This document shows positions 22,601-33,085 of a stretch of DNA of 64,000 nucleotides, piece after piece. Numbering within the stretch: the first letter of the stretch is position 1; each line of letters begins with the position of its first letter. The position numbers and the translations under genes are program-made. The stretch is from Arion vulgaris (Eukaryota; Mollusca; Gastropoda; Stylommatophora; Arionidae). The notes under the pieces are model-generated. The model did not search any database and had not been told where the DNA came from. It saw only the letters and a list, made by a program, of their open reading frames with translations. The DNA lies in assembly GCA_020796225.1 (NCBI GenBank), contig CM036758.1:29585099-29649098 (forward strand). Direction: 5' to 3'.

Positions 22601-22624
22601 TGATTTTGATGACCTTGAGAAGAA

Positions 22625-22845
22625 ATAATCACAGAATATCAAATCAGGCATTGAATTGTAGGATGCAAAGAGTTCAAGAAAGAGAGGACGACCTTGGAAG
22701 ACCCTGAAATGAACTTTGTTGAGTCAAGAAGTATCGGTCTCAGTTCCATGGAGGAGATTGAGGGAAAATGCCCAGGATAGAACGGTATGGAGAAAATGCT
22801 TGCAGGCCCTATGTAACATATAACGGTACGAGAGGAATTATTATT
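22625..22845 (+). pseudogene. LINE A 3' end
   Basis: Matches the tail of 11240-11545: ttcaagaaagagaggacgac, tcagttccatggaggagatt, the end taacggtacgagaggaatta and a short ATT tail. Contains a deletion of the lrea block and frameshifts. Confidence 0.8.
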
Positions 22846-22849
22846 GCTT

Positions 22850-23385
22850 TTATGACAAGTTTTTAAAGTGAGTAGTTTTTTAATATGACCAATGTGACGA
22901 CTTTAGGATCTAGACTCTTCCGTCCCTTTCAATTTTTTTAATATGTGTTTTTTTACAGATCTTATCATTTTCGAAGCCTGTGTGTTTTAATTTCTTTAAT
23001 TTAACGTGTGATTTCTGAAACTTTTCACTTAAAATCTGTTTGATACTTAGTAGTCACGTTGTGTTCTTGATGTTACAGCAACTGTTGGAGCTTGTCGTAT
23101 CATGTGAGTAAAAAGAAATATTCTGTTCATATTCTAGAAACATTCGTGAGACCACTGCTTGTGTTGTTACATAATAAACATACTGTTCTGAAATATAATA
23201 TTTGACAACAACGTCTGGTTTTATTCAACAAACATGCCACCAATAATCGCGCCCAATAATCGTGATTTCAGAAAGAATATCTTTACATAATTTGTTGTGT
23301 AAACCAGGGTAAACCAGGGTGCGGTGTTAGCCATTCCTGCTAGCTCTCACTGTTATTTCTTTCTGCTGGTTAGCTCCAGACCTGT
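22850..23385. other. Unassigned sequence
   Basis: Contains only a small gtaaaccagg duplication near 23301. Confidence 0.4.
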
Positions 23386-23397
23386 TAAACACTGGTG

Positions 23398-23553
23398 CAG
23401 TGGCGGCTCGTCATTAAGGGCCAGTGGGGCCCACCAAAAATAATGTATAACGTGATTTATTATTTTATAAATTAAAATATAGCAACCAAAAACATGATTT
23501 ATCCGGAAAAAATGTCTGGCCCCACCAACAAAAATGATCACGAGCCGCCACTG
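23398..23553. mobile_element. hAT-type MITE with 8-bp TSD
   Basis: A 156-bp element bounded by cagtggcggctcgt and acgagccgccactg, with an internal ggggccc motif. Flanks cactggtg (23390-23397) and cactggag (23554-23561) match at 7 of 8 positions. In opposite orientation to the copy at 6477-6643. Confidence 0.9.
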
Positions 23554-23564
23554 CACTGGAGATT

Positions 23565-23625
23565 GTTGACTGTGTGTGCGTGTGCGTGCGCGCGTGCGCA
23601 TGTGTGTATGAATGTATGTATACGT
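23565..23625. repeat. (GT)n/(GC)n microsatellite
   Basis: tgtgtgcgtgtgcgtgcgcg followed by tgtgtgtatg. Confidence 0.9.
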
Positions 23626-23865
23626 GTATGTTAAGTAACGCTTTGTTATTGTCCAGTGACAATGTACATTAAAATGAGCTCTAAAAAAGAACTTCTGATA
23701 AAACTAAAACGTATAAATTTGGTCAATTGGAAATATAAAATATACACAAAATAATTAGAATTTGCGCAAAATGTGGTAGAAAATTGGAGAAATTAGAATG
23801 ATAATAATAGGGGACGTATGGAAATATGAATAACAAGCAGGCACAGAAAGATTTATAGCAGAGTT

Positions 23866-24102
23866 TGGTGACATCTGTGGCTTAGGGGATAGTGACTCGG
23901 TCTATTAACACCGACGTTCTGAGTTCGAATCACGCTGCGGACAATTTGGTTGCAAATTGTTCCGTGTGGATTTTTACTAAAAGGACAATGGCACCACCCG
24001 TTCAGAAAGCAGTGGCAAACTACTAAACGTAATTATGACTAGAAAAATCACAAACAGCGTTATAAATCTGGCATTGATTCGCAAAACCATGTAAAGGATA
24101 TG
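23866..24102 (+). mobile_element. SINE2b copy, full length
   Basis: Intact-looking A box (tggcttaggggatagtgac) and B box (gagttcgaatcac), then the SINE2 body (ccgttcagaaagcagtggca) and 3' end (aaaatcacaaacagcg, gtaaaggatatgc). The head differs from SINE2 at 5888-6140, so two tRNA-like heads share one body. Confidence 0.88.
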
Positions 24103-24159
24103 CAATTAACTTAGGTGGAGATTAGGCTTTGCCAATCTTACATGTTTAAATCGTGATAT

Positions 24160-24250
24160 GTTTAGAAACCTCCTCCACCACCGTCTTCATGTTGCTGTCA
24201 TGTTTTGAATCCTCCTCTCACCACCGTCTCCATGTTGCTGTCATGTTTTA
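24160..24250. repeat. ~40-bp duplication
   Basis: ccaccgtctycatgttgctg and tcatgttt occur twice. Confidence 0.85.
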
Positions 24251-24867
24251 GTTAAAGAATAGTCAACATTAGATCAATATATTCGAACAAAGCTGTGAAA
24301 AATAACTTGACTGAACTTGTTATTCATGGTGTTCAAGATAAAACAGCCCGCCTGGGCTCATTTAGCGTCATAAAGGAAGCCAATCTGGCATATATTTATA
24401 ATTATGAAAATGGGAATGTTCAATTATGACGTAGTATAGATCAAATGTGTGAGTCTTTTTTTTGATTTTGTGTAATTATGGTGCGGGAAGGGGCGATGAG
24501 CCAATGTGACGAAAAGACGAGCTAGTCAGAAACGGTTTAAATAGTAAATAGACAAAACGCAATGTGTACCTGGCAACTTTTGATTTGTCAATGGGGCTAC
24601 TTTTATTTTGAACATTCTGTAGTTTGATGTATCCGGGTGTCAAATTTATGAAGTACTGAGAAATTGAAACGTCTCAGCGCAGAGAAGGACATCCTGATCT
24701 CTGCATCTTACACCCCCGACTTATACTTAGCGATGCACATGTGGCGCTATCTCCAACTATCACGAGCATGGCGTGAATCTTACATGTCCGTGAACTTTGA
24801 CCGCAGTGTTCTATACTGTTAACACACAGAATGTGTGTAATAATTAGTATCTCTATACGTAATATAC
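24251..24867. other. Unassigned sequence upstream of the hAT element
   Basis: No gene recognised. The minus-strand frame 24674-24937 runs through the hAT end and is not a gene. Confidence 0.4.
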
Positions 24868-24935
24868 CTGCTTTGCAGTGCAGGATTAGTCCAGCGCGGG
24901 CCCTAGGTTTTGTATGATAATAAATAATAAAACAC

Positions 24936-27410
24936 AACTTTTAGAAAAAAACTTGTCTGGATTTAATGTGAGCAAATTTAGAGATAATACTAGACACATC
25001 AATTTCTCTTAGTAAATTACATTCAATGTTCAACGACATGAGGTGAGGTTATTTAGACGATCTTGTCCCATCAGGTTACTTAATTCACTTTTTATACGCT
25101 TTAATGTTGGAAAAGAACGTTCTCCCCTGCAGTTGATAGACAGGTAAATTCGTAAAACTATTTCTACATTTGGGAAACACGACTCTAATAAATTTTCCAT
25201 TATAAGTTTATAAAATTGCAGTTCAAGAGCCTAATGCTTTTCGTTGTTAATAGCAGCAGCTACATTAGTTTTAAGAAGTTCAGCGAACTGCACAAGTTCC
25301 TCGCCTAGGCTTTCTTCCAAATCCTCTTGGTAATAGCTGACAATATTTGGAGTTCTTTTCAAGATATCTTCTGCTGTAAGAGATTTTAACTGCCAAAGTA
25401 TTCCAAATACATCAGTCACTCTATGGTACGCTCCCATGTGTTTAGCTAAGACAGAGAGTGCATTATCAATTATGACAATAAACTCCGGACTTTCAAATTT
25501 TTGTTTGGGTGTTTGATTTTCTACAACTTCATCGAGCGTAGTAGAGCCACTGAAATCGTCATACTTAGTATTTCGCTTGCGCCGTCTTGAAGTTTGTTGC
25601 TGATATTCTTGACAGTCAGTCAGGATTTTGGCTTTGGCCTCAATATCTGAAAATGTAAGCCGCATTGCTTGAACGTGTCCTTGTAACGATTCATAAAGTG
25701 CATATTCCGTGTTAAGGTCTTGATCAGGTGACTGTAATGAAGCGCTAGACGCTTGCAAGCGTTCTAGAATTCCTTCCATAAAATGGCTAACTATTCCCGT
25801 TTCCAACTTACTGATCTCCAAAACTAGCCCATTCGCCTGATTACGACACTCTACCTTTTGATCCATGTTATTTGAGATGTCATCCAAAACTTGTTTGATA
25901 ATGGTAAAACCATAAAAGTGCTTTGTCGCATCAGCTCGGGAAACCACCTGGTTCCGACAGTCTCTTCAAAGTCGGGAGTTTTGAACCTGTATCTTCCAGT
26001 GCTTTGTAAGAATGCCCCATCGATAGGTAGAAGCGGAAAAGAATGTATAGAGGCTTTCAACAAAATCGAAAAAATAGATGCTTCTATACAACATTCTGCA
26101 GCACACTTAGCAACCAAATTCAGTGAATGTGCAAAGCAGGAATGTATTCTGCGTACTTATTTATCTCCTTAATGCGTGCTTGTAAGCCGTGGTATTTCCC
26201 ACTCATGTTGCTGGCATTGTCATAGCTTTGACCCCGACAGTCTTTGATATCAATCCATTTTCTTTAAAAATCAAGTAAACTTTGGGCGAGTTGTTCAGCA
26301 GTATGACCTTCCATATCCAAGAACTCACAAACCTTTCCACTGGTCCAGATGGTAACACATAGCGCACTATTAGAGTGAGTTGGTCCACATGCGAAATGTC
26401 TGAGCAGAGAGAGTCCAGTGATACGGAATAGTACTTGCATTTCTTAATTTCGCAAATAATATGATCCAGTAAGCTTGATGCAATTAGATGGATAAATTCC
26501 TCACATGTTGTTTTTGATAAGTATGATGTATGTCCCTTTCCTTTATTTGCATAAGTATTTATATGCTGAGCCAGAAAATGTCCAATTTGGCTATTAATTC
26601 CAACAAACCTAAATAATTTCTATTATTAGGTGAACAAATAGTTTCATCACTACCCCGAAATGCAAGACCTTGTTCTGCTAAAAATTGGATAACTGAAGTA
26701 ATTAGCTCTAAAAGTGTCCGCCAATATGTTTGTTCGGTCTCAATTTGGTTCACAAGTTGAGAATCGACACACGCATCCTTCGTTTTGCAAACTAACAGCG
26801 AAATTATCGCTTGTCTATGGAAGTGATTTCTTCATGTCTTTTTAACAAATTAATTGCGTTTTTCCAGTCGTCAAATCCTTTTTCGTAAACCGTGACGAAC
26901 AGCCTGAATTAGTAACTTTGCAAACAAAACAGAAAAGTTGCCCTTTAGTTTCTGAATAACACAACCAATCTCTCCCATGAGTTTTGTTTGTTGGTTTATG
27001 TGTATATGTGAAAAACGACTTTCGACAAAATCGTGGATTGTTTTCTTTATCGTATGTTTTTGAAGACAAGAAATCACTGTTCATATATTGCACTTCGCTA
27101 CTTCCTTTCGCAATCCAATAATCTCGATTGAAGTTGATTGGACATTCACCAATACGGTTGGAGTGCATTTTACTTTCGTTGTGTTTTTTGGCATGTAGAA
27201 AATGTTGCTAAATTAGAAGCATGTGCTGTGCTTTCTGCCTCTCTTTGGTTTGAAGATGATATGGCTAAATTGGGAGGACTTGCTGTACATTCGACTTCAG
27301 TTTGTCGTGTGGAAAGTGTGGCTAAATCGTGAAGAGTTGCTGATCTTAATGGTAATATTGGTAATTATGATTCTTCTATAGCACTGCCCTCATCTACTAC
27401 ACAGTGAGAT
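24936..27410 (-). pseudogene. hAT transposase pseudogene
   Basis: Order on the minus strand: N-terminal low-complexity part; TTF-type zinc finger (26842-27168, motif HGRDWLCYSETKGQLFCFVC); DUF4371/RNase H-fold core (26190-26830) with YWRTLLELITSVIQFLAEQG, GLAFRGSDETICSPNN, KYYSVSLDS and RGQSYDNASNMSG, where the Asp of SLDS and of YDNAS are the likely catalytic ones; helical middle part (25231-25947); C-terminal dimerisation (24936-25230) with INCRGERSFPTLKRIKSEL and QDRLNNL then LNIECNLLREID. Lesions: frameshift at an A run near 27193, frameshifts within 25950-26600, stop at 25231-25233, frameshift near 25035. The start codon cannot be fixed. Confidence 0.92.
27160..27345 (-). repeat. Imperfect coding repeats in the hAT N-terminus
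   Basis: Minus-strand translation has three related ~20-residue units: LHDLATLSTRQTEVECTA, PPNLAISSSNQREAESTA and ASNLATFSTCQ. Likely a spacer before the zinc finger. Confidence 0.7.
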
Positions 27411-27620
27411 GCGACTTGTGTATTTTCTGCTTCGATTTCTTTGGATTCAGCACCATCGCACACGACACTAAAAAATTCAGACAGCTTGCCTGTTTTTGAT
27501 ATAACATCTTGGTTATTTTTTCCCTTTCATCTCTGTCACATAGGCGCGGGGCCCCCAGAAGCGCGGGGCCCGTAGCATTTGCTACTTCTGCTACTAGGCT
27601 AATCCGGCGCTGCTGCTTTG

Positions 27621-28005
27621 CAACCGTGTAGTGCAGCATTGAACTGGTCTGTATTCTGTGTAAGGTAAGTTGATTACCTGGACAAAGAGATAGTTTGTGA
27701 CACGACCTTTATTCTTAGACGGTTAGTATGATAACATGACGGAATCATGGAGGCGTAGACAGATGGATGGATGGATTCATCCATAGGGGCAGGGATGGGG
27801 GGAATTGTTTTATGACACGATAGCGGTACGTGTAGATCAGCTAGGAGTTAATGAGTGTATGCATCTAAAGCTAAGAGATTTATTGTATTTTTAATTGTTT
27901 TTAATAAGATAACTTAGAGATAAGAGTTCTATTTGCTATTAGCATCTGAGAGGACGTTTATGTCAGATTTCAATGTCTGGTAACAATTGTTTCACTGAAA
28001 TATAT
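27621..28005. other. Unassigned sequence
   Basis: No element recognised. Confidence 0.4.
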
Positions 28006-28011
28006 GTCAGA

Positions 28012-29064
28012 CACAGCAACAGGGAAATACATATTGAGATACAGCAACTGGGGAAGAAATGTTGAGACACTGCAACTGGGGAAGAAATGTTGAGACACAG
28101 CAACTGGGGAAGACATGGTGAGACACATCAACATGGGAAGACAGTTTGAGACACATCAACTGGGGAAGATATGTTGAGACGCAGCAAGAAGTGAAGACAT
28201 GTTGAGACACAGCAACTGGGGAAGATATGTTGAGACACAGCAACTGGGGAAAGCAGTTGAGACACGCAAATGGGGAAGAGTGTTGAGACGCATAAACAGG
28301 GAAGATATGTTGAGACACAGCAATTGGGGAAGACAGTTTGAGACACAGCAACTGGGGAAGACATGGTGAGACACATCAACATGGGAAAATATGTTTAGAC
28401 ACATACACAAGGAAAGATATGTTGCGACACAGCAACTGTGAAAGACATGTTGAGACACATCAACTGGGAAAGACATGTTGAGACACAGCAACTGGGGAAG
28501 ACATGTTGAGACACAGCAACAGGGGAAGACATGTTGAGACACAGCAAATGGGGAAGATGTGTTGAGACACATAAACAGGGCAAGACATGGTGAGACACAG
28601 CAACTGGGGAAGGCAGTTTGAGACACAGCAACAGGTGAAGACATGTTGAGACACAGCAACAGGTGAAGACAGTTTGAGACACAGCCACAGGTGAAGACAT
28701 GTTGAGACACATCAACTGAAGAAGACATGTTGAGACATAGCAACTGGGGACGATATCTTGAGACACATAAACAGGGGAGGATATGTTGAGACACAGCAAC
28801 TGAGGATACATGTTGAGACACAGCAACTGGGGAAGACATGGTGAGACACATCAACATGGGAAAGACAGTTTGAGACACAGCAGCTTGGAATACATGTTGA
28901 GACACAGCAACAGGTGAATACATGTTGAGACACATCAACTGGGGAAGATATGTTGAGACACAGCAACAGGTGAAGACATGTTGAGACACAGCAACTGGGG
29001 AAAGACAGTTTGAGACACAGCAACAGGTGAATACATGTTGAGACACAGCAACTGGGGAAGACAT
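28012..29064. repeat. Minisatellite, ~29 bp x ~36
   Basis: Unit approximates gaagacatgttgagacacag + caactgggg, with many variants (cagtttgag, atggtgag, catcaac, cataaac). A few units continue after the inserted SINE3 at about 29507-29545. The 320-codon minus-strand frame (28156-29118) with repeated CCVSTCLPQL is a by-product. Confidence 0.95.
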
Positions 29065-29506
29065 GTTGATTGATTGATTTGAAAGGACCATCATCATTGC
29101 ACTTCGGTGAGTAACCATATGTTCTCCGATCTCTTTCTTACACAGGAAGATCTCAGCTGCAGTTCACGAACTTCGTAGCACCGGCGAGGGTCCCCGATAT
29201 AATCTTGAAGATGGTGAAGATATTGTGTAGGAATTTCATTTTTTCTCTTTTCTAATAAATTTTGCCCGGGCAGCGGCTTTCCAGCCTGCTTGTCTTGATT
29301 TTGAACTGCCAAGGGTTCATTTAGTGCTCAAATTGTATACGGAATATACGTTTTATCGTTCGTCTCCGATAAACCTAGGAACTCAATCTAATCTACACTG
29401 AGATAGGGATCTCTGGACAAATATCCAGTTGGCTCCACGAAAGAGCGAAACTGTACCTTTTTCACGAGAGACGAGCACCTAGCCAATACGTCACAGAGAC
29501 CCCAGG
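29065..29506 (-). mobile_element. SINE3 copy, near full length, inside the array
   Basis: On the minus strand: tRNA-like head (tctctgtgacgtattggctag), a body with gatccctatctcagtgtag, cagcctgcttgtctt on the plus strand, and a tcaatcaatcaa tail. Array motifs flank both sides: gaagacatgttga before and gaagacattttga after, consistent with a ~13-bp TSD at 12 of 13, although the repeat context makes a TSD uncertain. Confidence 0.88.
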
Positions 29507-29561
29507 AAGACATTTTGAGATACATCAACAGTTGAAAACACTTTCAAGAAGTAGAGAATGG

Positions 29562-29740
29562 TGTTTTTTTGTTTTTTTCGATCCAGAAGCACTTGAGCTT
29601 TTCAGCTCTTCGGCTCGGTGCCACGAACACCGTAAATCTGGGAAATCTGTGGCTTTTTCTGCCATCCCGCGAATTGAACCCGCACACACAGAGGGATAGT
29701 CACCCGTAGTCCAACGAGCTACGAACACGCTGGGCAGACA
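29562..29740 (-). mobile_element. SINE5 copy (tRNA-derived head)
   Basis: On the minus strand: head with gtagctcgttggactacgg and B box gcgggttcaattcgcg, body through gtggcaccgagccgaagag and ctcaagtgcttctggatcg, then an A-rich tail. A second copy lies at 62271-62484. Confidence 0.85.
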
Positions 29741-29827
29741 GGCAAAATGTTTTTTATAAATTAGAGCTAAACAGGAATATATATGTTATGTAATCGTTAC
29801 GTGTGTAGCTCATATAGGGTTTCATTG

Positions 29828-30262
29828 AGGATCTCTGTGGCCTAGAGGTTAGCTGCTCGTCTCTAGTGCCAAAGGTACCAGGTTCGCTCCCTCGTGGAGA
29901 CATCTACTAATTTTTCCAGAGATCCCTGATCTCAGTGTAGGCGATATCGAGTCCTAGTCCTATCGTAGATAAAACGTAGGTCCCATGTTCAATTTGAGCA
30001 CGTAAAAGAACCCTTGGTAGTTCAAAATCGAGACAAGCAGGCTGGAAAGCCGCGGCTTGTGCAAAATTTATTATAAAAGATTTCAAATAAAATTCCTACA
30101 AAAATATCTTCACCGTCTTCAAAATTACATCGGGGACCTTCGCCGGTGCTACAGAGTTCGTGCATCGCAGCTGAGATCTTCCTGTGTAAGAAAGAGATTG
30201 GAACACATATGGTTACTCATCGAAATGCAATGATGATGGTCCTTTCAATCAATCTATCAATC
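29828..30262 (+). mobile_element. SINE3 copy, full length
   Basis: Reference copy: head gatctctgtggcctagaggt (A box) and accaggttcgctccctcgtg (B box with a C at a usually purine or A position), body with gatccctgatctcagtgtag, aaaacgtaggtcccatgttc, caggctggaaagccgc, acatcggggaccttcgccgg and gtgctacagagttcgtgc, and tail atgatggtcc + (tcaa)n. About 435 bp. Confidence 0.92.
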
Positions 30263-30567
30263 AAAAGGTGATTTTTCAACGATAATATTCTAGTGGATTC
30301 AATAGCTAGGCATAGGTTGCACTGTGTTGCTGCATTGTCATCAACATCATCATGTGCCATTCAATAAGTCAAACATGTGTCTTTACAAAGTTCTACCCTG
30401 AGTAATGACTAAGAGTTCTGATTTTGTTCTTTCTCTCGGTGTGTATGTGTGTGTGTGTCCTCTTTCTTGTGTCTCCACTTGATTCTGCCAGATTTAACTA
30501 TGGGTTATAAACAATATCGATATAATGGAAAACGACAGTGTACCCTTATATCGATATTGAGAAAGGT

Positions 30568-30652
30568 TTTTTAGTGGATACGTTGCTGTGTATTGTTATT
30601 ATTTTTGTTTTTTCGAAAATTACAGTACTTTATTTGTATATGTTTCGCCATT
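30568..30652. mobile_element. Penelope-like terminal repeat fragment
   Basis: Shares cgttgctgtgtattgttatt and attacagtacttt with the arm at 32480-32573. Confidence 0.75.
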
Positions 30653-30654
30653 GT

Positions 30655-30892
30655 TATAAACCGTGGCATAGCCTTTTCATGACGTCACCATTAACAACAG
30701 TAAACGCGTTGTTGATATGCTAGGCATCATTTATACGTTCAGTAGTTTGCTATTGATTTCTGAACGGTGAGGACTATTTTACTTTTCTAAAAATCCAGCG
30801 GAACGAATTTCCTTCCAACAGCCCGCCGCGAAGTTTGAACCAGGTACGCTTGGTTGTGATTGAGCACACTACCGCGTAAACTACAGACCCAC
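30655..30892 (-). mobile_element. SINE2 copy
   Basis: On the minus strand: head gtagtttacgcggtagtgtg and B-box-like ggttcaaacttcgcgg, body ccgttcagaaatcaatagca, 3' end with catgaaaaggctatgccacg. Moderately diverged from 5888-6140. Confidence 0.82.
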
Positions 30893-31480
30893 AATATATC
30901 ATCACGTGTTAGAAAAATGATGATTGTACGTTTTCGTTTTCCCAGAGATTTCTCTCTATCTTGATACGTCGCACATCAATAATAATTATTTGTTTAGCTC
31001 AATGAATTCTCAACTTTTTTATATCAACCACATCTCTGTGACATTTAGAGATTTGATTATATGTGTATTTATTGTCCATGATTCGCTTCTATATGTCAGT
31101 ACTGATTTGTGTAAGGAAGGGTGCAGTAAAACTATGTAAAACACGTAATCACAAAGTACTGTAGTTTTACAAATTATAAAAACAATGACAAAATACAGCA
31201 ACGTTTCGACCAACAAGCCTTTATCAAGCAAACGAACAACAGGAGTGACGAATTTAAAAAACATATGGACGACTACATACAAACGTTTCTAATGAAAATC
31301 TGGGAATAAAACAAAACGAAAATCTGGGAATAAAACGAATAACGAAATAAATGTAACACAAAAACACACATAAAAACTAGAAATAGAAAGGAAGAGAAAC
31401 AATGAAAAATCTAGTAAATATATAACTTGAATACATGCAACATTACCCATATAGATTACAAGTCATGGGAAGAGAAAGTA

Positions 31481-32185
31481 CTAAGAGGCATAGGAATGTA
31501 ATACGTTGAGCCCACGTGGTCGCAAGGTACCATATAACGAAATCAACCGATGCTCCAGAGCAAATCGACTACGATCATCCGAGGAACATGATCGGATGGC
31601 TGTGATCTGGACATCGTGAGCTCCTAAATGGCCAGTATCATTGAAATGGGTGGCTACAAGGGTCACAGAGCATTGGTGTATGTCGCACAAGTGTTGGGCG
31701 AATCGGTCACTGAGCCTCTTGCCTGTCTCGTTGATATAAGCCTTGTTACACCGCTTACAGATAATGGCATAGATAAGATTACGGGACTCGCATGTGAAAC
31801 CATCATCAATAACAAACGTGGCTAAAGGAAAGATACAGTACGCGTCTGTATCACATAAGCACACGTGTTGCAGCGCCGACGGCTACACTGGACAGTGCCA
31901 AAATGACCCTGGATATTGGCGACTGTGTACCAACATATCCTTAAGACTTCTGTCCCGTCTGCAAGCCACCAAAGGATAGTTGGGGAAGACAGAACGGATT
32001 TCAGGATCTGACTTAAGGATAGACAGATGACGGAATAAAACATTTTTCACCAGTGAACTATGGGAATGAAAAGTTAAGATAAGTTTTACTCTGTCAGAGT
32101 TAGTAGTCCTATGCTGGCTGGTAAGGGCCTGCTGGCGAAAGATTTTCTGAACTCGATGCATAGCCGATACAAGCACCTTCTCCGG
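31481..32185 (-). pseudogene. Penelope-like element, C-terminal protein with GIY-YIG endonuclease
   Basis: The downstream frame (31481-31864) encodes a GIY-YIG-type domain: LIYAIICKRCNKAYINETGK, RLSDRFAQHLCDIH, THFNDTGHLGAHDVQIT, FALEHRLISLYGTLRPRGLN. Upstream frames (to 32176) give RVKLILTFHSHSSLVKNVLF and IFPNYPLVACRR-type text (here VFPNYPLVACRR), which precedes the endonuclease in Penelope-like proteins. The usual YIG is YIN here, a change at a conserved glycine. A frameshift separates the two frames near 31870. The reverse transcriptase is missing through truncation. Confidence 0.88.
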
Positions 32186-32204
32186 GTATAGGCGCCTTGT
32201 TCGT

Positions 32205-32240
32205 TTGCTTGATAAAGGCCTTGTTGGTCGAAACGTTGTT
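32205..32240 (+). ncRNA. Hammerhead-like core in Penelope-like arm (candidate)
   Basis: ttgataa (32209-32215), a GGCC/GGTC stem (32217-32220 with 32226-32229) and gaaa (32230-32233) resemble the order of a hammerhead ribozyme core. Positions 3 and 8 differ from consensus (U and A instead of C and G) and one extra A precedes stem II. Penelope-like elements are known to carry hammerhead ribozymes in their terminal repeats. Relic or resemblance; not shown to be active. Confidence 0.3.
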
Positions 32241-32360
32241 GTATTTTATCATTGTTTTTGTAATTTGTAAAACTACAGTACTTTGTGATTACGTGTTTTG
32301 CCAATAAATAGTTTTACTGCAGTTTCAACAATTTTGTGAGTAAAACTATGTAGTAATGGC

Positions 32361-32573
32361 GAAACAAGTAACAACAAAGTACTGTAGTTTTACAAAATAC
32401 AAAATACTAGCAAACAGAAACATTTCGACCAAATAGTTTGCCGTGTGAGAAATGAAATTCTTCACTTCTGTTGTATCCTTTGCTTGATAAAGGCCTTTTA
32501 GTCGAAACGTTGCTGTGTATTGTTATTATTTTTGTAATTTGTAAAACTACAGTACTTTGTTTTTACGTGTTTC
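32361..32573. mobile_element. Second Penelope-like arm pair forming a hairpin
   Basis: caacaaagtactgtagtttt (32372-32391) pairs with aaaactacagtactttgt (32543-32560). Between them lie agaaacatttcgacca and tgcttgataaaggcc, the same arm text in both orientations. Confidence 0.8.
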
Positions 32574-32579
32574 AATATT

Positions 32580-33085
32580 GACTCTATAACACTGAGAACC
32601 ATTACTGACTATGAAACGTGAAGTATTACTGACTCTATGAAACTGAAACTCATTACTGTCTCTATCTAACGATTGAGAACCATTATGTCTCTATTAACAC
32701 TTTGAGAAATTTATGACTCTATGTAACACTTGGAAATCATTACTGACTTATGTTACTTTGAGAACTCATTACTTGACTCTATGTAACACTTGAGAACTCA
32801 ATACTGACTCTATGTAAACTTGAGAACTCATTACTGACTCTATGTAATACTTGAGAACTCATTACTGTCTCTATGTAACACTTGAGAACTCGTTACTGTC
32901 TCTATGTAACACTTGAGAACTCATTACTGTCTCTATGTAACACTTGAGAACTCATTACTGTCTCTATGTAACACTTGAGAACTCATTACTGTCTCTATGT
33001 AACACTTGAGAACTCATTACTGTCTCTATGCAACACTTGAGAACTCATTACTGTCTCTATGTAACACTTGAGAACTATCTTTATT
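32580..33085. repeat. Minisatellite, 31 bp x ~16
   Basis: Unit aacacttgagaactcattac + tgtctctatgt. The first ~200 bases are diverged with single-base losses; the last ~250 are clean. Confidence 0.94.

Larger units (their letters stand above)
24876..27612 (-). mobile_element. Complete hAT transposon (ZMYM1/DUF4371-type), decayed
   Basis: Bounded by inverted repeats: left cagtgcaggattagtccag and right (reverse complement) cagcgccggattagcctag, with 15 of 19 matching. Both ends are followed by the 8-bp direct repeat ctgctttg (24868-24875 and 27613-27620), a perfect hAT-type TSD. Inside, the minus strand encodes a transposase of the TTF zinc finger / DUF4371 / hAT-dimerisation type. The 2737-bp element is therefore complete end to end. 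The transposase has frameshifts and at least one stop, so it cannot be autonomous. Subterminal gcgcggggccc blocks occur near both ends. Confidence 0.95.
31122..32320 (-). mobile_element. Penelope-like element, 5'-truncated, with inverted terminal arms
   Basis: The coding part (31481-32190) lies between two ~120-bp inverted arms: 31122-31247 and 32200-32320. Shared text, read on the plus strand at the right arm, includes ttgcttgataaaggcc, ggtcgaaacgttg, gtaaaactacagtactttgt and gattacgtgtttt. Penelope-like elements often have such pseudo-LTR arms in inverted order. More copies of the arm lie at 30568, 32361-32573 and 52711-52855. Confidence 0.88.

Noticed and set aside
23866..23950. tRNA gene
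   Set aside because: Good boxes, but continuous with a SINE2 body; treated as a SINE head.
24674..24937. 87-codon minus-strand frame
   Set aside because: Runs across the hAT boundary and its terminal repeat; no domain.
25851..26172. Overlapping frames on both strands around 25.9-26.2 kb
   Set aside because: Shadows of the minus-strand hAT transposase.
28156..29118. 320-codon minus-strand open frame
   Set aside because: Made only of minisatellite units and a bit of SINE3; cysteine-rich repeats are a by-product.
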